Origin: Methylocystis echinoides
GTDB lineage: Bacteria > Pseudomonadota > Alphaproteobacteria > Rhizobiales > Beijerinckiaceae
DNA: 64,000 nt
Direction of reading: 5' to 3'
Assembly: GCF_040687965.1 (NCBI RefSeq)
Contig: NZ_CP156084.1
Coordinates: forward strand, 3,472,501 to 3,536,500
This document shows, piece by piece, positions 17,328 through 24,995 of the stretch; the first letter of the stretch is position 1; each line of letters starts with the position of its first letter. Made by a program: the position numbers and the translations under genes. The notes below the pieces were generated by a model. That model was not told where the DNA came from. It saw only the letters and a program-made list of their open reading frames with translations, and made no database searches.

Positions 17328-17996
17328 TCAGGCGTGCGAGTGCGGGTGGTCGTCGTCCGCCGCGTGCCCGTGACGGCGTCGCATGCCGCCCAACTCAAAC
17401 AGCCTGTTCGCCATGTCGGTGAATGGCCGCGTGATGCGGGCGAAATCCTCGACATGCTCGACGTAGCGCTCGCCGCGCGCGATTTCCCGATCGAGCGTCT
17501 CGAGCGCGAAGGAGAATCCGTTCTCGAACCAGGCGTCCAGCACCCGGCCCCACGCCATGGCGAGCCCTTGGAGCTTGAGCGAGCCCACCGGGCCGTCGCA
17601 GTCGATGTCGGCGGCCTCCAGCATGAAGCGCATGGAGTTGACGGTCTCGCGATTGAGCGCCGCCGCGGTCAGCGGATCGCGCGCCGCCCAGCGGCCGATG
17701 CTGGAAAGAGCGTCGCGGTGAGGCTCCAGCGCCTCGAGCCGCTTGCGCAACACGTCGTAGAGCCGGTCGCGCGCCGGGTCGTGAGAGTTCAGGCCCGAGA
17801 ATTCATCCAGCACCTGCCGGTCGATGCGGCGCGAGAAGCCGCCCACGATCGCGCCCTTCGAGGGGAAGAGGTCGCGCAGATCCGCGAGTGAAATCTCCGC
17901 CTCCTGGGCGATGTCGGTCAGGCTGACGTCCCCGAAATCGCGGCGGGCCGCAAGCTTCAGCGCGGCGTCGATCACCCTGTTTCGAGTGCTCATCAT
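17328..17996 (-). CDS. TetR/AcrR-family transcriptional regulator with His-rich tail
   Basis: The first 50 residues form a TetR-type DNA-binding domain: RVIDAALKLAARRDFGDVSLTDIA, then EISLADLRDLFPSKGAIV, where LFPSKG matches the usual F-x-[SN]K motif. The remaining 170 residues are the helical ligand-binding and dimerisation domain, without clear motifs. The tail RRRHGHAADDDHPHSHA is rich in His and Asp and may bind metal, though that is only suggestive. GGAG precedes the two adjacent ATGs (17996 and 17993); either could start the protein. It lies about 120 bases after proC on the same strand. The target genes are unknown. Confidence 0.85.
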   Translation of the reverse strand: MMSTRNRVIDAALKLAARRDFGDVSLTDIAQEAEISLADLRDLFPSKGAIVGGFSRRIDRQVLDEFSGLNSHDPARDRLYDVLRKRLEALEPHRDALSSIGRWAARDPLTAAALNRETVNSMRFMLEAADIDCDGPVGSLKLQGLAMAWGRVLDAWFENGFSFALETLDREIARGERYVEHVEDFARITRPFTDMANRLFELGGMRRRHGHAADDDHPHSHA

Positions 17997-18116
17997 GGTC
18001 TCCGATGTCGGTTTTCGTCTCTTTCGCTAATCTATTGCCGGGCCGCAGTGGGGCAAGGCGAAAAAGCGCCGTCTTGGCGTCCTTTTCGATCCAGGATCAC
18101 GCCGAGCGCACGTTTT

Positions 18117-18947
18117 TCAGCCCGAAAGCTCCGAGGCGCGTTTCCTGGCGGCCGCCACGGCCCTGGCCATGAGCGGCGCCAGGCCATCGTCGGCCATCAG
18201 CACGCCCAGAGCGGCGGCAGTCGTGCCGCCGGGAGAGGTCACACGCTGGCGCAGCGTCTCGGCGCTGGTTTCCGATTGGCGATGGAGCAGCTCGCCAGCG
18301 CCCTCGATCGTGACGCGCGCGAGCCGTTCGGCTAGGGCTTTGGGCAGACCGGCCTCGACCCCTGCGGCGGCGAGGCACTCGACGAGCAGGAACACATAGG
18401 CCGGACCGGAGCCGGACACCGCCGTCACCGCGTCGATCAGTCCTTCGCTGTCCACCCATTCGACCTGCCCCGCCGCGCGCAGCAGCGCGTCGGCGAGCAG
18501 GCGCTGGTCCTCGCGCGTCCCGGCGCTGGCGAAAGCGCCGGTCATGCCGCGCCCGATGGCGGCCGGCGTGTTCGGCATGGCGCGCACAATCGCTTTCGCG
18601 GCGGGCAGACGCGCCGCAATGTCCTCGATGCGCTTTCCCGCAAGAATGGACACGACGACGGAACCCGCTCCGACGAAGGATGCGGCCGCCCCTGCCCCCG
18701 CGTCCAGCGCTTGCGGCTTTACGGCGAGAACGACGGCGTCGCGCGGCGATGCGTCAGAGCCCGGCGCCGCAGCCAACAGGAATCCCTTGGCGGCGCAAAA
18801 ATCGCGCAGGCGCTGGGACGGCTTCGGGTCGACGACGGCGACGTCCTTGCCGGAAAGGCCCTCGTTGACCCAGCCCTCGAGCATGGCGAGGCCCATGTTG
18901 CCTGCCCCGATCAATGCAACGGAGGCGCCCTTCAGCCTCGGATTCAC
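18117..18947 (-). CDS. proC: Pyrroline-5-carboxylate reductase
   Basis: This 276-residue enzyme performs the last step of proline synthesis, NAD(P)H-dependent reduction of 1-pyrroline-5-carboxylate. The Rossmann motif is VALIGAGNMGLAMLEGW. VVLAVKPQ, IVRAMPNTPAAIGRGMT and TAVSGSGPAYVFLLVE follow, and the C-terminal signature RVTSPGGTTAAALGVL is fully kept. The start is a GTG at 18947 preceded by GGGGGAG. It overlaps the stop of the upstream ybjN-type gene by four bases (GTGA), so the two are translationally coupled. A longer reading to 19175 would run inside the ybjN-type gene and is rejected. Confidence 0.95.
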   Translation of the reverse strand: MNPRLKGASVALIGAGNMGLAMLEGWVNEGLSGKDVAVVDPKPSQRLRDFCAAKGFLLAAAPGSDASPRDAVVLAVKPQALDAGAGAAASFVGAGSVVVSILAGKRIEDIAARLPAAKAIVRAMPNTPAAIGRGMTGAFASAGTREDQRLLADALLRAAGQVEWVDSEGLIDAVTAVSGSGPAYVFLLVECLAAAGVEAGLPKALAERLARVTIEGAGELLHRQSETSAETLRQRVTSPGGTTAAALGVLMADDGLAPLMARAVAAARKRASELSG

Positions 18948-19447
18948 GCCTCCCCCTTCGTCTCGAAATTGGCGGCGTCCAGCGCCTCGCGCGCCGATTT
19001 GCCGGCCCAGAGCACGAATTGGAACGCCTGATAATAGCGTTCGCAGGCGGTCAATGCGTTGTCGAGCAGCGCCGCGCATTGAGATGCGGAGGGCTGCGCC
19101 CCGCCGGACAGGATCAGGCCGTGACGATGCATCGCGACGCCTTCCTGCGGCCAGAAATCGAAATGGCCGATCCACATCTGCTCATTGATCGCATTGATGA
19201 GCGCCATGACGTCGCTCCGACGCCGCTCTGGCGCCTTGAGGTCGAAGGCGCAGCTGACATGTAGCGTCTCGATGTGCGGAAGCCAGGTGAAAGCCACCTG
19301 ATATTCGGTCCAGGCGCCCGTGACGGCGATGGAAATTTCGTCTTCGTCCTCACGGTCGAAGATCCAGTCGTTTGTGGCGGCGAGTTGCTCCACAACATCC
19401 ACCGGATGCTCGGCGCGTTCCGTTTCTTTTTCTCTAGCGATCAGCAT
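18944..19447 (-). CDS. YbjN-domain protein
   Basis: The 167-residue product has the YbjN pattern: HPVDVVEQLAATNDWIFDRED, then WTEYQVAFTWLPHIETLHVSCAFDL and MALINAINEQMWIGHFDFW. YbjN proteins adopt a fold like type III secretion chaperones, and in Escherichia coli the protein affects motility and stress traits, but no biochemical activity is established. No signal peptide is present, so it is cytosolic. The gene is coupled to proC by a four-base overlap. That ybjN-proC order recurs in alphaproteobacteria as far as I recall, which suggests a conserved but unexplained link. Confidence 0.85.
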   Translation of the reverse strand: MLIAREKETERAEHPVDVVEQLAATNDWIFDREDEDEISIAVTGAWTEYQVAFTWLPHIETLHVSCAFDLKAPERRRSDVMALINAINEQMWIGHFDFWPQEGVAMHRHGLILSGGAQPSASQCAALLDNALTACERYYQAFQFVLWAGKSAREALDAANFETKGEA

Positions 19448-19800
19448 GAGCCAACCTTCATCGGGGTGTCAGCAGGACGCGGCGACGTAACGAACTTGAG
19501 GGGGGCGACGCATCACGAGACCAAAGGCTAACAAGCGCCTCCTTTCGAGAAGAGCTTTCGCGGCCGACGAATCAAGCGCTCGAGCCAATATACTCCACCT
19601 GCCTCAGAAACGCGTGACGGTTCAGACGCGAAGCACGCGTCAACTCGGGGGCAGACTGCGGGATTCGCCCAGCCCCGTCCATGGGCTGCACGCTTCATTC
19701 CACAGATACACGCAAGCGGCGCGACAAAAATCTTTGGAGAAGTCGGCCTTTACTTCAGGCTGGCGTGAGGAAGCCTCCATCGCGCCAGCCAGGCGGTCGA
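19448..19800. other. Intergenic region with a stem-loop
   Basis: These 353 bases separate the 3' end of the L,D-transpeptidase gene from the 5' end of the YbjN-type gene. The only structure seen is the inverted repeat listed at 19758-19790. The open frames here have no ribosome site and no recognisable protein pattern, so I treat the stretch as non-coding. Confidence 0.5.
19758..19790 (-). terminator. Probable stem-loop terminator of the L,D-transpeptidase gene
   Basis: Arms GGCTGGCG (19758-19765) and CGCCAGCC (19783-19790) pair perfectly. An inner GAGG/CCTC stem (19767-19770, 19774-19777) extends the structure. It lies 10 bases past the stop of the transpeptidase gene. No T-run follows, so termination is likely but not certain. 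Confidence 0.5.
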
Positions 19801-20331
19801 TCAGGGCCGCATCAACACGGGCGAGCCAACGTTCACGCGGGAGTAAAGGTCAGCGACGTCCTCGTTCAGCATACGGATGCAGCCGTACGACGCTGCCGTG
19901 CCGATCGAGGCGCGCATCTTGGCCGAGGTGCCGTGAATCGCGACCTCGCCGCGGTCGAGCGTCAAGGCCGCGACTCCCATCGGATTGCGCGGCGAGCCGC
20001 CGCGAATCAGGCTGGGCAGTTCCGGATGATCGGCCCTCACGACGGACGGCGGCGACCAGTCCGGCTGAAGATATTTGCCGTCCACGGAAGCATAGCCCGA
20101 CCATTCCTTGCCGCGCTTGGGCACGGCGACCGGATAGCGGATGGCGACGCCGGGGCGCACGACGTAGAAGAGCCTGCGCTGGCTCGCGCTGATGACGATC
20201 GTGCCGGGCTCGACCTCGGGGGAGAAGGAGACGGTGTCGCGGGCGGAAGCCGATTGCGGGAGGGCGGCGGCGCCAAGCGCGGCGACGGCGGCGAAGAGCG
20301 GAGGGATAACTCGAGAGAACGCGGTACGCAT
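19801..20331 (-). CDS. L,D-transpeptidase (YkuD domain), exported
   Basis: The 176-residue product has a signal peptide (MRTAFSRVIPPLFAAVAAL, cleaved near SASAR) and a YkuD catalytic domain. The motif IHGTSAKMRASIGTAASYGC carries the conserved His and, at the end, the nucleophilic Cys of S-x-GC-[IV]-R. GTIVISASQRRLFYV and MGVAALTLDRGEVAIHG are also typical. Such enzymes make 3-3 peptidoglycan cross-links or attach proteins to the wall in the periplasm. The ATG at 20331 has AAAGG about 8 bases upstream; a GTG at 20340 is an alternative. It lacks LysM or other wall-binding domains. Confidence 0.92.
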   Translation of the reverse strand: MRTAFSRVIPPLFAAVAALGAAALPQSASARDTVSFSPEVEPGTIVISASQRRLFYVVRPGVAIRYPVAVPKRGKEWSGYASVDGKYLQPDWSPPSVVRADHPELPSLIRGGSPRNPMGVAALTLDRGEVAIHGTSAKMRASIGTAASYGCIRMLNEDVADLYSRVNVGSPVLMRP

Positions 20332-20559
20332 GGAACACACCTTTTACTGAACGCAAGAAGCGGATGACTAACGCAGCATGTTGGCTTTGGCTCCATGCTG
20401 TCCAAGCGTTCCGCAACTTGCGGTTAGGGCTTAACCTTAAAACCTTCGGGAGCTGCGCCGACGGCGCGATTCCCGACCGATATGTACCTAGATGAAGCGC
20501 GCAAACCCTTCGCGCCAAGGCGCTTGCCGGGTTGTTCGGCGAGCGCGATGGACAAAGCC

Positions 20560-21432
20560 ATGACCAATCAGCCTTCGCCTCCGCATATTTTCGACCGCGC
20601 TCTCCTGCGCCGGCGGCTGCGCCGCGCCATCGCCCGGGGGGCGCCGGACTTTCTTGTGGCGCGGGCGGCCGACGATCTGCTCGACCGGCTCCTGACGGTC
20701 AAACGCGAATTCCCGCGCTCGCTCGACCTCGGCGCGCCGGCTGAGCATTTCGCGCAGGCGATCGTCGCGAGCGGACGCGCCGCGCCGCTGCGTGCGAGCC
20801 GCGACGGCGGCGACGTGATCGCGGATGAAGAGGCCCTGCCCTTTGCGCCCGCCTCCTTCGATCTGGTGGTCTGCGGCATGGCGCTGCAGTGGGTCAACGA
20901 CCTGCCGGGCGTGCTCGCTCAGGTGCGCCGCATCCTCGCGCCGGACGGCCTGTTTCTCGCCTGTCTGCCGGGCGGCGCGAGCCTCGTCGAGCTGCGCGTC
21001 GCGCTGGCGCAGGCGGAGGAAGAGATCACCGGCGGCGCCAGCCCGCGCGTCTCGCCTTTCGTCGACGTGCGGGACATGGGCGGCCTGTTGCAACGCGCCG
21101 GCTTCGCCTTGCCGGTCTCGGACGTCGACAGCTTCACCCTGCGCTACGACTCGGCGCTCGGCCTGATGGCCGACCTGCGCGCCATGGGCGCAGCCAATGT
21201 CCTGGCGAAACGCGCGTCGAAGCCGCTGCGCCGCGACGTGCTGGCGCGCGCGGCGCAAATCTACGCCGAGCGCTTCTCCGATCCCGACGGACGCGTGCGG
21301 GCGAGCTTCGAGATCGTCTGGATTTCCGGCTGGGCGCCCCATGAAAGCCAGCAGAAGCCGGCGAAGCCCGGCTCGGCGACGATGCGGCTCGAGGAGGCGA
21401 TGAAGGCGGGCCGCCATTCTTCGGAAACATAA
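20560..21432 (+). CDS. Class I SAM methyltransferase, NDUFAF5/BioC-like
   Basis: The 290-residue protein begins with a helical segment HIFDRALLRRRLRRAI, followed by REFPRSLDLGAP (motif I, in which the usual GxG is reduced). Next are EALPFAPASFDLVVCGMALQWVNDLPG and APDGLFLACLPGG. The phrase FDLVV...LQWVNDLPG is typical of the NDUFAF5 group, which in mitochondria hydroxylates an arginine of a complex I subunit, and of the related BioC methyltransferases. The start is uncertain: ATGs at 20482, 20548 and 20560 are in frame, and 20560 begins at the family's usual position. Which substrate it modifies is not shown by the sequence. Confidence 0.82.
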   Translation: MTNQPSPPHIFDRALLRRRLRRAIARGAPDFLVARAADDLLDRLLTVKREFPRSLDLGAPAEHFAQAIVASGRAAPLRASRDGGDVIADEEALPFAPASFDLVVCGMALQWVNDLPGVLAQVRRILAPDGLFLACLPGGASLVELRVALAQAEEEITGGASPRVSPFVDVRDMGGLLQRAGFALPVSDVDSFTLRYDSALGLMADLRAMGAANVLAKRASKPLRRDVLARAAQIYAERFSDPDGRVRASFEIVWISGWAPHESQQKPAKPGSATMRLEEAMKAGRHSSET

Positions 21433-21560
21433 TCCCCGCTGGCGTTTCGCCTGTTCACAGGCGAGAAAAGACCCATAAACAATGAGGTTTTCGCGGAAAA
21501 ACTAGCGAAGCCGCCGTTTGCCATAGCTCCTCTCTGGATTGTCTTTCGGAGAAGAATTGC

Positions 21561-23342
21561 ATGGCTCGACGTCTATCGCCCAGAACACTGTCGGTTTCGA
21601 TGATCGGCGGCGCAGTCGTCGCTTCGACGCTCGCCCAGGCCGCCACGGATTCAGAGGCGATCGAGGCGCGGCTGCGCGCCCTGGAGTCGCAAGTCTCCAA
21701 ATTGCGGCCGCTCGAAGCCGAGATCGCCAAGCTGCGGCGCGAGGCGCGCAAGGCGAAGGAGCAGGCTGGGGAGGCGCAGGCGGCCGCCGCGAATGTCGTC
21801 AACGCCGGCGCCGCCAGCGGATCGCCCGCACCGCCCCCGGTCTTCGTCTCCTTCAAGAATGGCCTTTACGCCGAAACGGCGGACAAGGCCTACAGCTTCA
21901 AGATCGGCGGCCGCATGCAGTTCGACGGCGGCGCCGCGACGCAGCCGCTCAACGGCTGGTCCGGACAGGCCGGCGTGCGGCAGGTGCGCCTCGAAGTCGA
22001 GGGAAAGGCCGCGAAATACTGGTTCTACAAATTGCAATACGACTTCGCCGGCGGGCAATATGGCGCGCCGTTGAATGCGCCGGTGCAGGGCGGGATCCGC
22101 GATTTCTACATCGCCTTTCAGCACCCCGCGCTCAGCCTGCCGTTTACCAAAGACCCCGCCTTCATCCACGTCGGCAGCTATTTCGAGCCCTTCAGCCTCG
22201 AGTTCACGGCCTCGTCGCGATTCCGCGACTTCATCGAACGCGCCATGGCGGTGGAGGCGTTCGCGCCGAGCCGCCATCTCGGCGCGGCGATCGGCGCCTA
22301 TGGCGACAATTGGTCGGCGAAGGGCGGCATTTTCACGACCAGCTTCGAGGACCTCAACACCAATCCGGCGCTGGCGACGTCAGCGCCCTTCGGCCTCCCC
22401 GCCCGCTCGGGATGGGTCGCGACCGGCGGCGGGCAATATTTCGACCTGACCGGCCGCCTGACCTACGCGCCGATCAAGGACGAGCACGACTTGCTGCATG
22501 TCGGCGTCTCGGGCCGCTTCCATCAGCCCAACAGCGCGACGGGCCTCTCCGACGATCGTGTGCTGCGGCTCGGCAACCGCATCCGCTCCGAGAATTACAT
22601 CCTCAACCAGGGCCTGCTCGGGACGCCCGATCTCTCCTGCGGAACCGTCGCCTTCCCGGGCGTGGCGACGGCGGCTTCGGGTCATTGCGTGAACAATGTC
22701 GAGGCTTTTGGCGTCGAATTGTCCGCCGCGCATGGACCATTCTCTTTGCAGGCCGAATATCTCGGCCAGCGGGTCAATCGCAACGAGACCAACATTGCGC
22801 TCTCCCGTCTCGCGGGCGCTTTCGCGCCGGGCGGCGCATCGCATTATTTCAGCGGCTACTATGTCTACGGCCAATGGTATGTGACCGGCGAGGAGCGCGC
22901 CGCCGCCTATAACGTCAGCGACAAGATCGGCGCCAATTTCACGCAGATCAAGATCAAACACCCGTTGAGCGAGGGCGGCGTCGGCGCCCTGGGTCTCGCC
23001 GCCCGCTTCAGCGCCCTAGATCTCAATAGCGGGCCCTACTCGGGAACGGGTCTTTCCAACATGCTCGCTTACACGACCCTGATCGCGCCAAATCCAGCGG
23101 CCGCGAGCGCGATTGCAAACGCCGGCGTCGTCGGCGGCCGCCAGGAGAACGCCACGCTGGGACTGAACTGGTATCCCGACAATGGATTCCACTTTCAACT
23201 CAACTGGACCCACGTTCTGCACGCCTCGGCCCCGCTCAACGACTATTTCCTCTTTGCGTCGGGCGTCCCGGCGCGCCAGGGGGCCTTTATCAACGGCGCG
23301 CATTCGAATCTCTTCGAGGCGCGGGCGCAGGTCTATTGGTGA
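21561..23342 (+). CDS. Phosphate-selective porin O/P family outer-membrane protein
   Basis: The 593-residue protein starts with a signal peptide (about residues 1-28) and GGAGAAG before the ATG. Residues 30-80 form a heptad coiled coil (IEARLRALESQVSKLRPLEAE), the usual OprP/OprO trimerisation segment. FKIGGRMQFDGGA then starts the beta-barrel, with many alternating strands. The chain ends in VYW, an aromatic C-terminus recognised by the BAM complex. The family forms trimeric anion or phosphate porins, but substrate preference varies. No phosphate-regulon gene is adjacent, so phosphate specificity is not supported here. Confidence 0.9.
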   Translation: MARRLSPRTLSVSMIGGAVVASTLAQAATDSEAIEARLRALESQVSKLRPLEAEIAKLRREARKAKEQAGEAQAAAANVVNAGAASGSPAPPPVFVSFKNGLYAETADKAYSFKIGGRMQFDGGAATQPLNGWSGQAGVRQVRLEVEGKAAKYWFYKLQYDFAGGQYGAPLNAPVQGGIRDFYIAFQHPALSLPFTKDPAFIHVGSYFEPFSLEFTASSRFRDFIERAMAVEAFAPSRHLGAAIGAYGDNWSAKGGIFTTSFEDLNTNPALATSAPFGLPARSGWVATGGGQYFDLTGRLTYAPIKDEHDLLHVGVSGRFHQPNSATGLSDDRVLRLGNRIRSENYILNQGLLGTPDLSCGTVAFPGVATAASGHCVNNVEAFGVELSAAHGPFSLQAEYLGQRVNRNETNIALSRLAGAFAPGGASHYFSGYYVYGQWYVTGEERAAAYNVSDKIGANFTQIKIKHPLSEGGVGALGLAARFSALDLNSGPYSGTGLSNMLAYTTLIAPNPAAASAIANAGVVGGRQENATLGLNWYPDNGFHFQLNWTHVLHASAPLNDYFLFASGVPARQGAFINGAHSNLFEARAQVYW

Positions 23343-23623
23343 CAGCCACTTAAGGTCGCCGCGGCGTCTTCGCCGTGGCGGCAGACAAGATCGCGGGAGC
23401 CGTCAAGAAGAATCAGGGCCCAAAAGGCAGGCGAGAAAAATAAAACGACAGCGGCAATTGTATTCCGCGGAGCCTCGTCTATATTCAATATATCGGGTTT
23501 CGGCCGGACGATCTTACTTTCTTTCACGCCATTTGGCGCGTCGGCTTGTGTCTTCCTCTCCAGAACTTCGATCTACCGCGGCGGCGGACGCTGCCGCACA
23601 ACTGTTCCTGGAAAGGACGTTCC

Positions 23624-23836
23624 ATGCAAACTGGCACTGTAAAGTGGTTCAACTCCAATAAGGGCTTCGGCTTCATTCAGCCGGAAGCCGGCGGTCCGGA
23701 CGTTTTCGTGCACATCAGCGCGATTGAGCGCGCCGGTCTTCCGTCCCTCGCGGAGGGTCAGAAGGTCGGCTACGAGCTGTTCGTCGACAAGCGCAGCGGC
23801 AAATTCTCCGCCGACATGCTCCAGCTGCAGAGCTAA
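23624..23836 (+). CDS. Cold-shock protein, CspA family
   Basis: This 70-residue single-domain CSD protein starts [20 protein letters not shown], with RNP1 KGFGFI and RNP2 VFVHISAIE. The ATG at 23624 has GGAAAGGA upstream; the longer frame from 23546 only adds leader sequence. It is expected to bind single-stranded RNA as a chaperone or antiterminator. A leader of up to 281 bases separates it from the porin gene, room for the long 5' UTR that often controls csp genes, though no specific thermosensor fold was established. A stem-loop follows the stop. Confidence 0.95.
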   Translation: MQTGTVKWFNSNKGFGFIQPEAGGPDVFVHISAIERAGLPSLAEGQKVGYELFVDKRSGKFSADMLQLQS

Positions 23837-23877
23837 GGCCGGCGCGAGCGGGCTGCCAAGCGACAGCCTCAAACATC

Positions 23878-23901
23878 GGAAGCGGCGGCCTTGCCGCTTC
23901 C
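23878..23901 (+). terminator. Stem-loop after cspA-type gene
   Basis: A perfect 9-bp stem GGAAGCGGC/GCCGCTTCC (23878-23886, 23893-23901) with a 6-base loop lies 41 bases after the cold-shock stop. The bases after it are not T-rich. It may be a weak terminator, or an mRNA-stabilising hairpin ahead of the small-gene row. Confidence 0.55.
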
Positions 23902-23939
23902 ACCGACGTCTGTCTCTCGGATGAAAAGGCAGGGCGGAC

Positions 23940-24080
23940 ATGTCCAAAGGGCAACGCCGCGGCAATCGCGAAGCAAAAAAGCCGAAGAAGGAGAAGACAG
24001 GGAGCGCCCCCGCATCGAGCGTCGGCGCGCCCTGGGTCACGATCGAGAAGATGAAAGCCCAGGACCGCACCAAGAAGTGA
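23940..24080 (+). CDS. Small basic protein, 46 residues
   Basis: The short frame opens at ATG 23940 with AGGGCGG about 5 bases upstream and encodes MSKGQRRGNREAKKPKKEKT, continuing to SSVGAPWVTIEKMKAQDRTKK. It is very Lys/Arg-rich in its first half and ends in a short amphipathic stretch. I recall similar short MSKGQ-type proteins annotated as hypothetical in many Hyphomicrobiales, which together with the ribosome site supports a real gene. No function is known; nucleic-acid or ribosome binding would suit the charge but is only a guess. It heads a row of three small genes after cspA. Confidence 0.72.
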   Translation: MSKGQRRGNREAKKPKKEKTGSAPASSVGAPWVTIEKMKAQDRTKK

Positions 24081-24119
24081 CGGCGCCGGGCCTACTCCCC
24101 AGACAGAAAGAGGCGGCCA

Positions 24120-24365
24120 ATGACGACTGATTACATCAATGCGCGCGAGCGCTATCGTCGGGCCCGGCCCACCGCCGTCCCTACCCACAAATTCGAGGTC
24201 GGCGTTATTGTGGCGTATCGGCCGAGCCCCTCCGGCGAGCGGGGCCACTTCCGCGTGACGCGCCATCTGCCCGACGGCGGACAGGGCCTGCAATATCGCA
24301 TTCGGTCGGAACGAGACGGGCAGGAGCGCGTCGTTTTGGAAGGCGCGCTGGAACGGGCGAGCTGA
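24120..24365 (+). CDS. Small conserved-looking protein, 81 residues
   Basis: The product begins MTTDYINARERYRRARPTAV and contains FEVGVIVAYRPSPSGERGHF, then FRVTRHLPDGGQGLQYRIRS and RVVLEGALERAS. The VGxxV, FRVTRHLPDG and YRIRS strands suggest a small beta-barrel like an SH3 or KOW fold. AGAGG precedes the ATG. The stop is 15 bases before the next small gene. It has no signal peptide and no enzymatic motif. The function is unknown. I think homologues occur widely in Hyphomicrobiales beside the next gene, but this is from memory. Confidence 0.7.
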   Translation: MTTDYINARERYRRARPTAVPTHKFEVGVIVAYRPSPSGERGHFRVTRHLPDGGQGLQYRIRSERDGQERVVLEGALERAS

Positions 24366-24380
24366 TCCCCCGGAGGCTGC

Positions 24381-24626
24381 ATGGAAGCAAGCGACTATTT
24401 CGAGCAGGCGTCGCTTTACTACGCCAAGAGCGCCCATCGAAAGCAGAAGGCGCTCGTTTTCCGGCGCTTCGACCAGGCGGCCGAGGCGATCCGCTTCGCC
24501 ATCGAAGACCTCGCGCCGGAAATTCTCCAGGGGTCCACGCTCGAGATCAACGACACGCACTATTTCGGCAAGCAGATTCGCCCGCTCTACGACGACAGCG
24601 CCTTTCCTTTGCGTCGCCGCAAATAG
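24381..24626 (+). CDS. Small conserved-looking helical protein, 81 residues
   Basis: The product starts MEASDYFEQASLYYAKSAHR and is largely alpha-helical (KALVFRRFDQAAEAIRFAIEDL). It ends with a short segment containing NDTHYFGKQIRPLYDD and a basic tail RRRK. GGAGG lies close upstream of the ATG. No domain name can be given with confidence. It is the third of the small-gene row after cspA, and its stop lies only 3 bases from the stop of the convergent chagasin-like gene. Cytosolic location is expected. Confidence 0.7.
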   Translation: MEASDYFEQASLYYAKSAHRKQKALVFRRFDQAAEAIRFAIEDLAPEILQGSTLEINDTHYFGKQIRPLYDDSAFPLRRRK

Positions 24627-24629
24627 ACT

Positions 24630-24995
24630 TTACGGGGCGATAACGACCCGAATGCGCCGCGTTTCGACCGGGGCCGGCTCCCACGGCCGCTGATAGGCGA
24701 ATGGGATGATCACCACGCCCGGCTTCAGCGCACGGACCGTCCAGCGATGCGTTCCCGGCGCGCCGGGCAGACGGGCGCCGGGGCGGCGCCCGCCGTCAAC
24801 GATCGCCACGGCGTCGAGCCCGGCGCCCGCGGCTTCGTCGATCCGCCAGACATAGCCTGTCGACGGGTTCTCCTTGAGCTGGATGACCGCGCTGGCGCCT
24901 GGCGCGAGATGCAGCGAGTCCAGACGCAGCGAGTCCTGCGCCGCCGTCGCGCCAGCGAGCGCCATCGACGCCAGCAGGGTCGCGCCCCTCAACAT
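24630..24995 (-). CDS. Chagasin-like cysteine-protease inhibitor (I42 family), exported
   Basis: The 121-residue protein has an N-terminal signal peptide (MLRGATLLASMALAGATAA). The mature domain shows the three conserved loops of chagasin/ICP inhibitors: NPSTGYVWRID (loop BC, NPxTGY), a Gly-rich loop RLPGAPGTHRW (loop DE), and YQRPWEPA (loop FG, RPW). It should act as a periplasmic inhibitor of papain-like proteases, whose target in bacteria is usually unknown. The start overlaps the 3' end of the upstream glycosyltransferase gene by seven bases on the same strand, so the two are probably co-transcribed. Confidence 0.88.
   Translation of the reverse strand: MLRGATLLASMALAGATAAQDSLRLDSLHLAPGASAVIQLKENPSTGYVWRIDEAAGAGLDAVAIVDGGRRPGARLPGAPGTHRWTVRALKPGVVIIPFAYQRPWEPAPVETRRIRVVIAP

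Noticed and set aside
21561-23342. Porin as part of a phosphate-starvation locus
   Set aside because: No pst, pho or other phosphate gene and no convincing Pho box was seen nearby.
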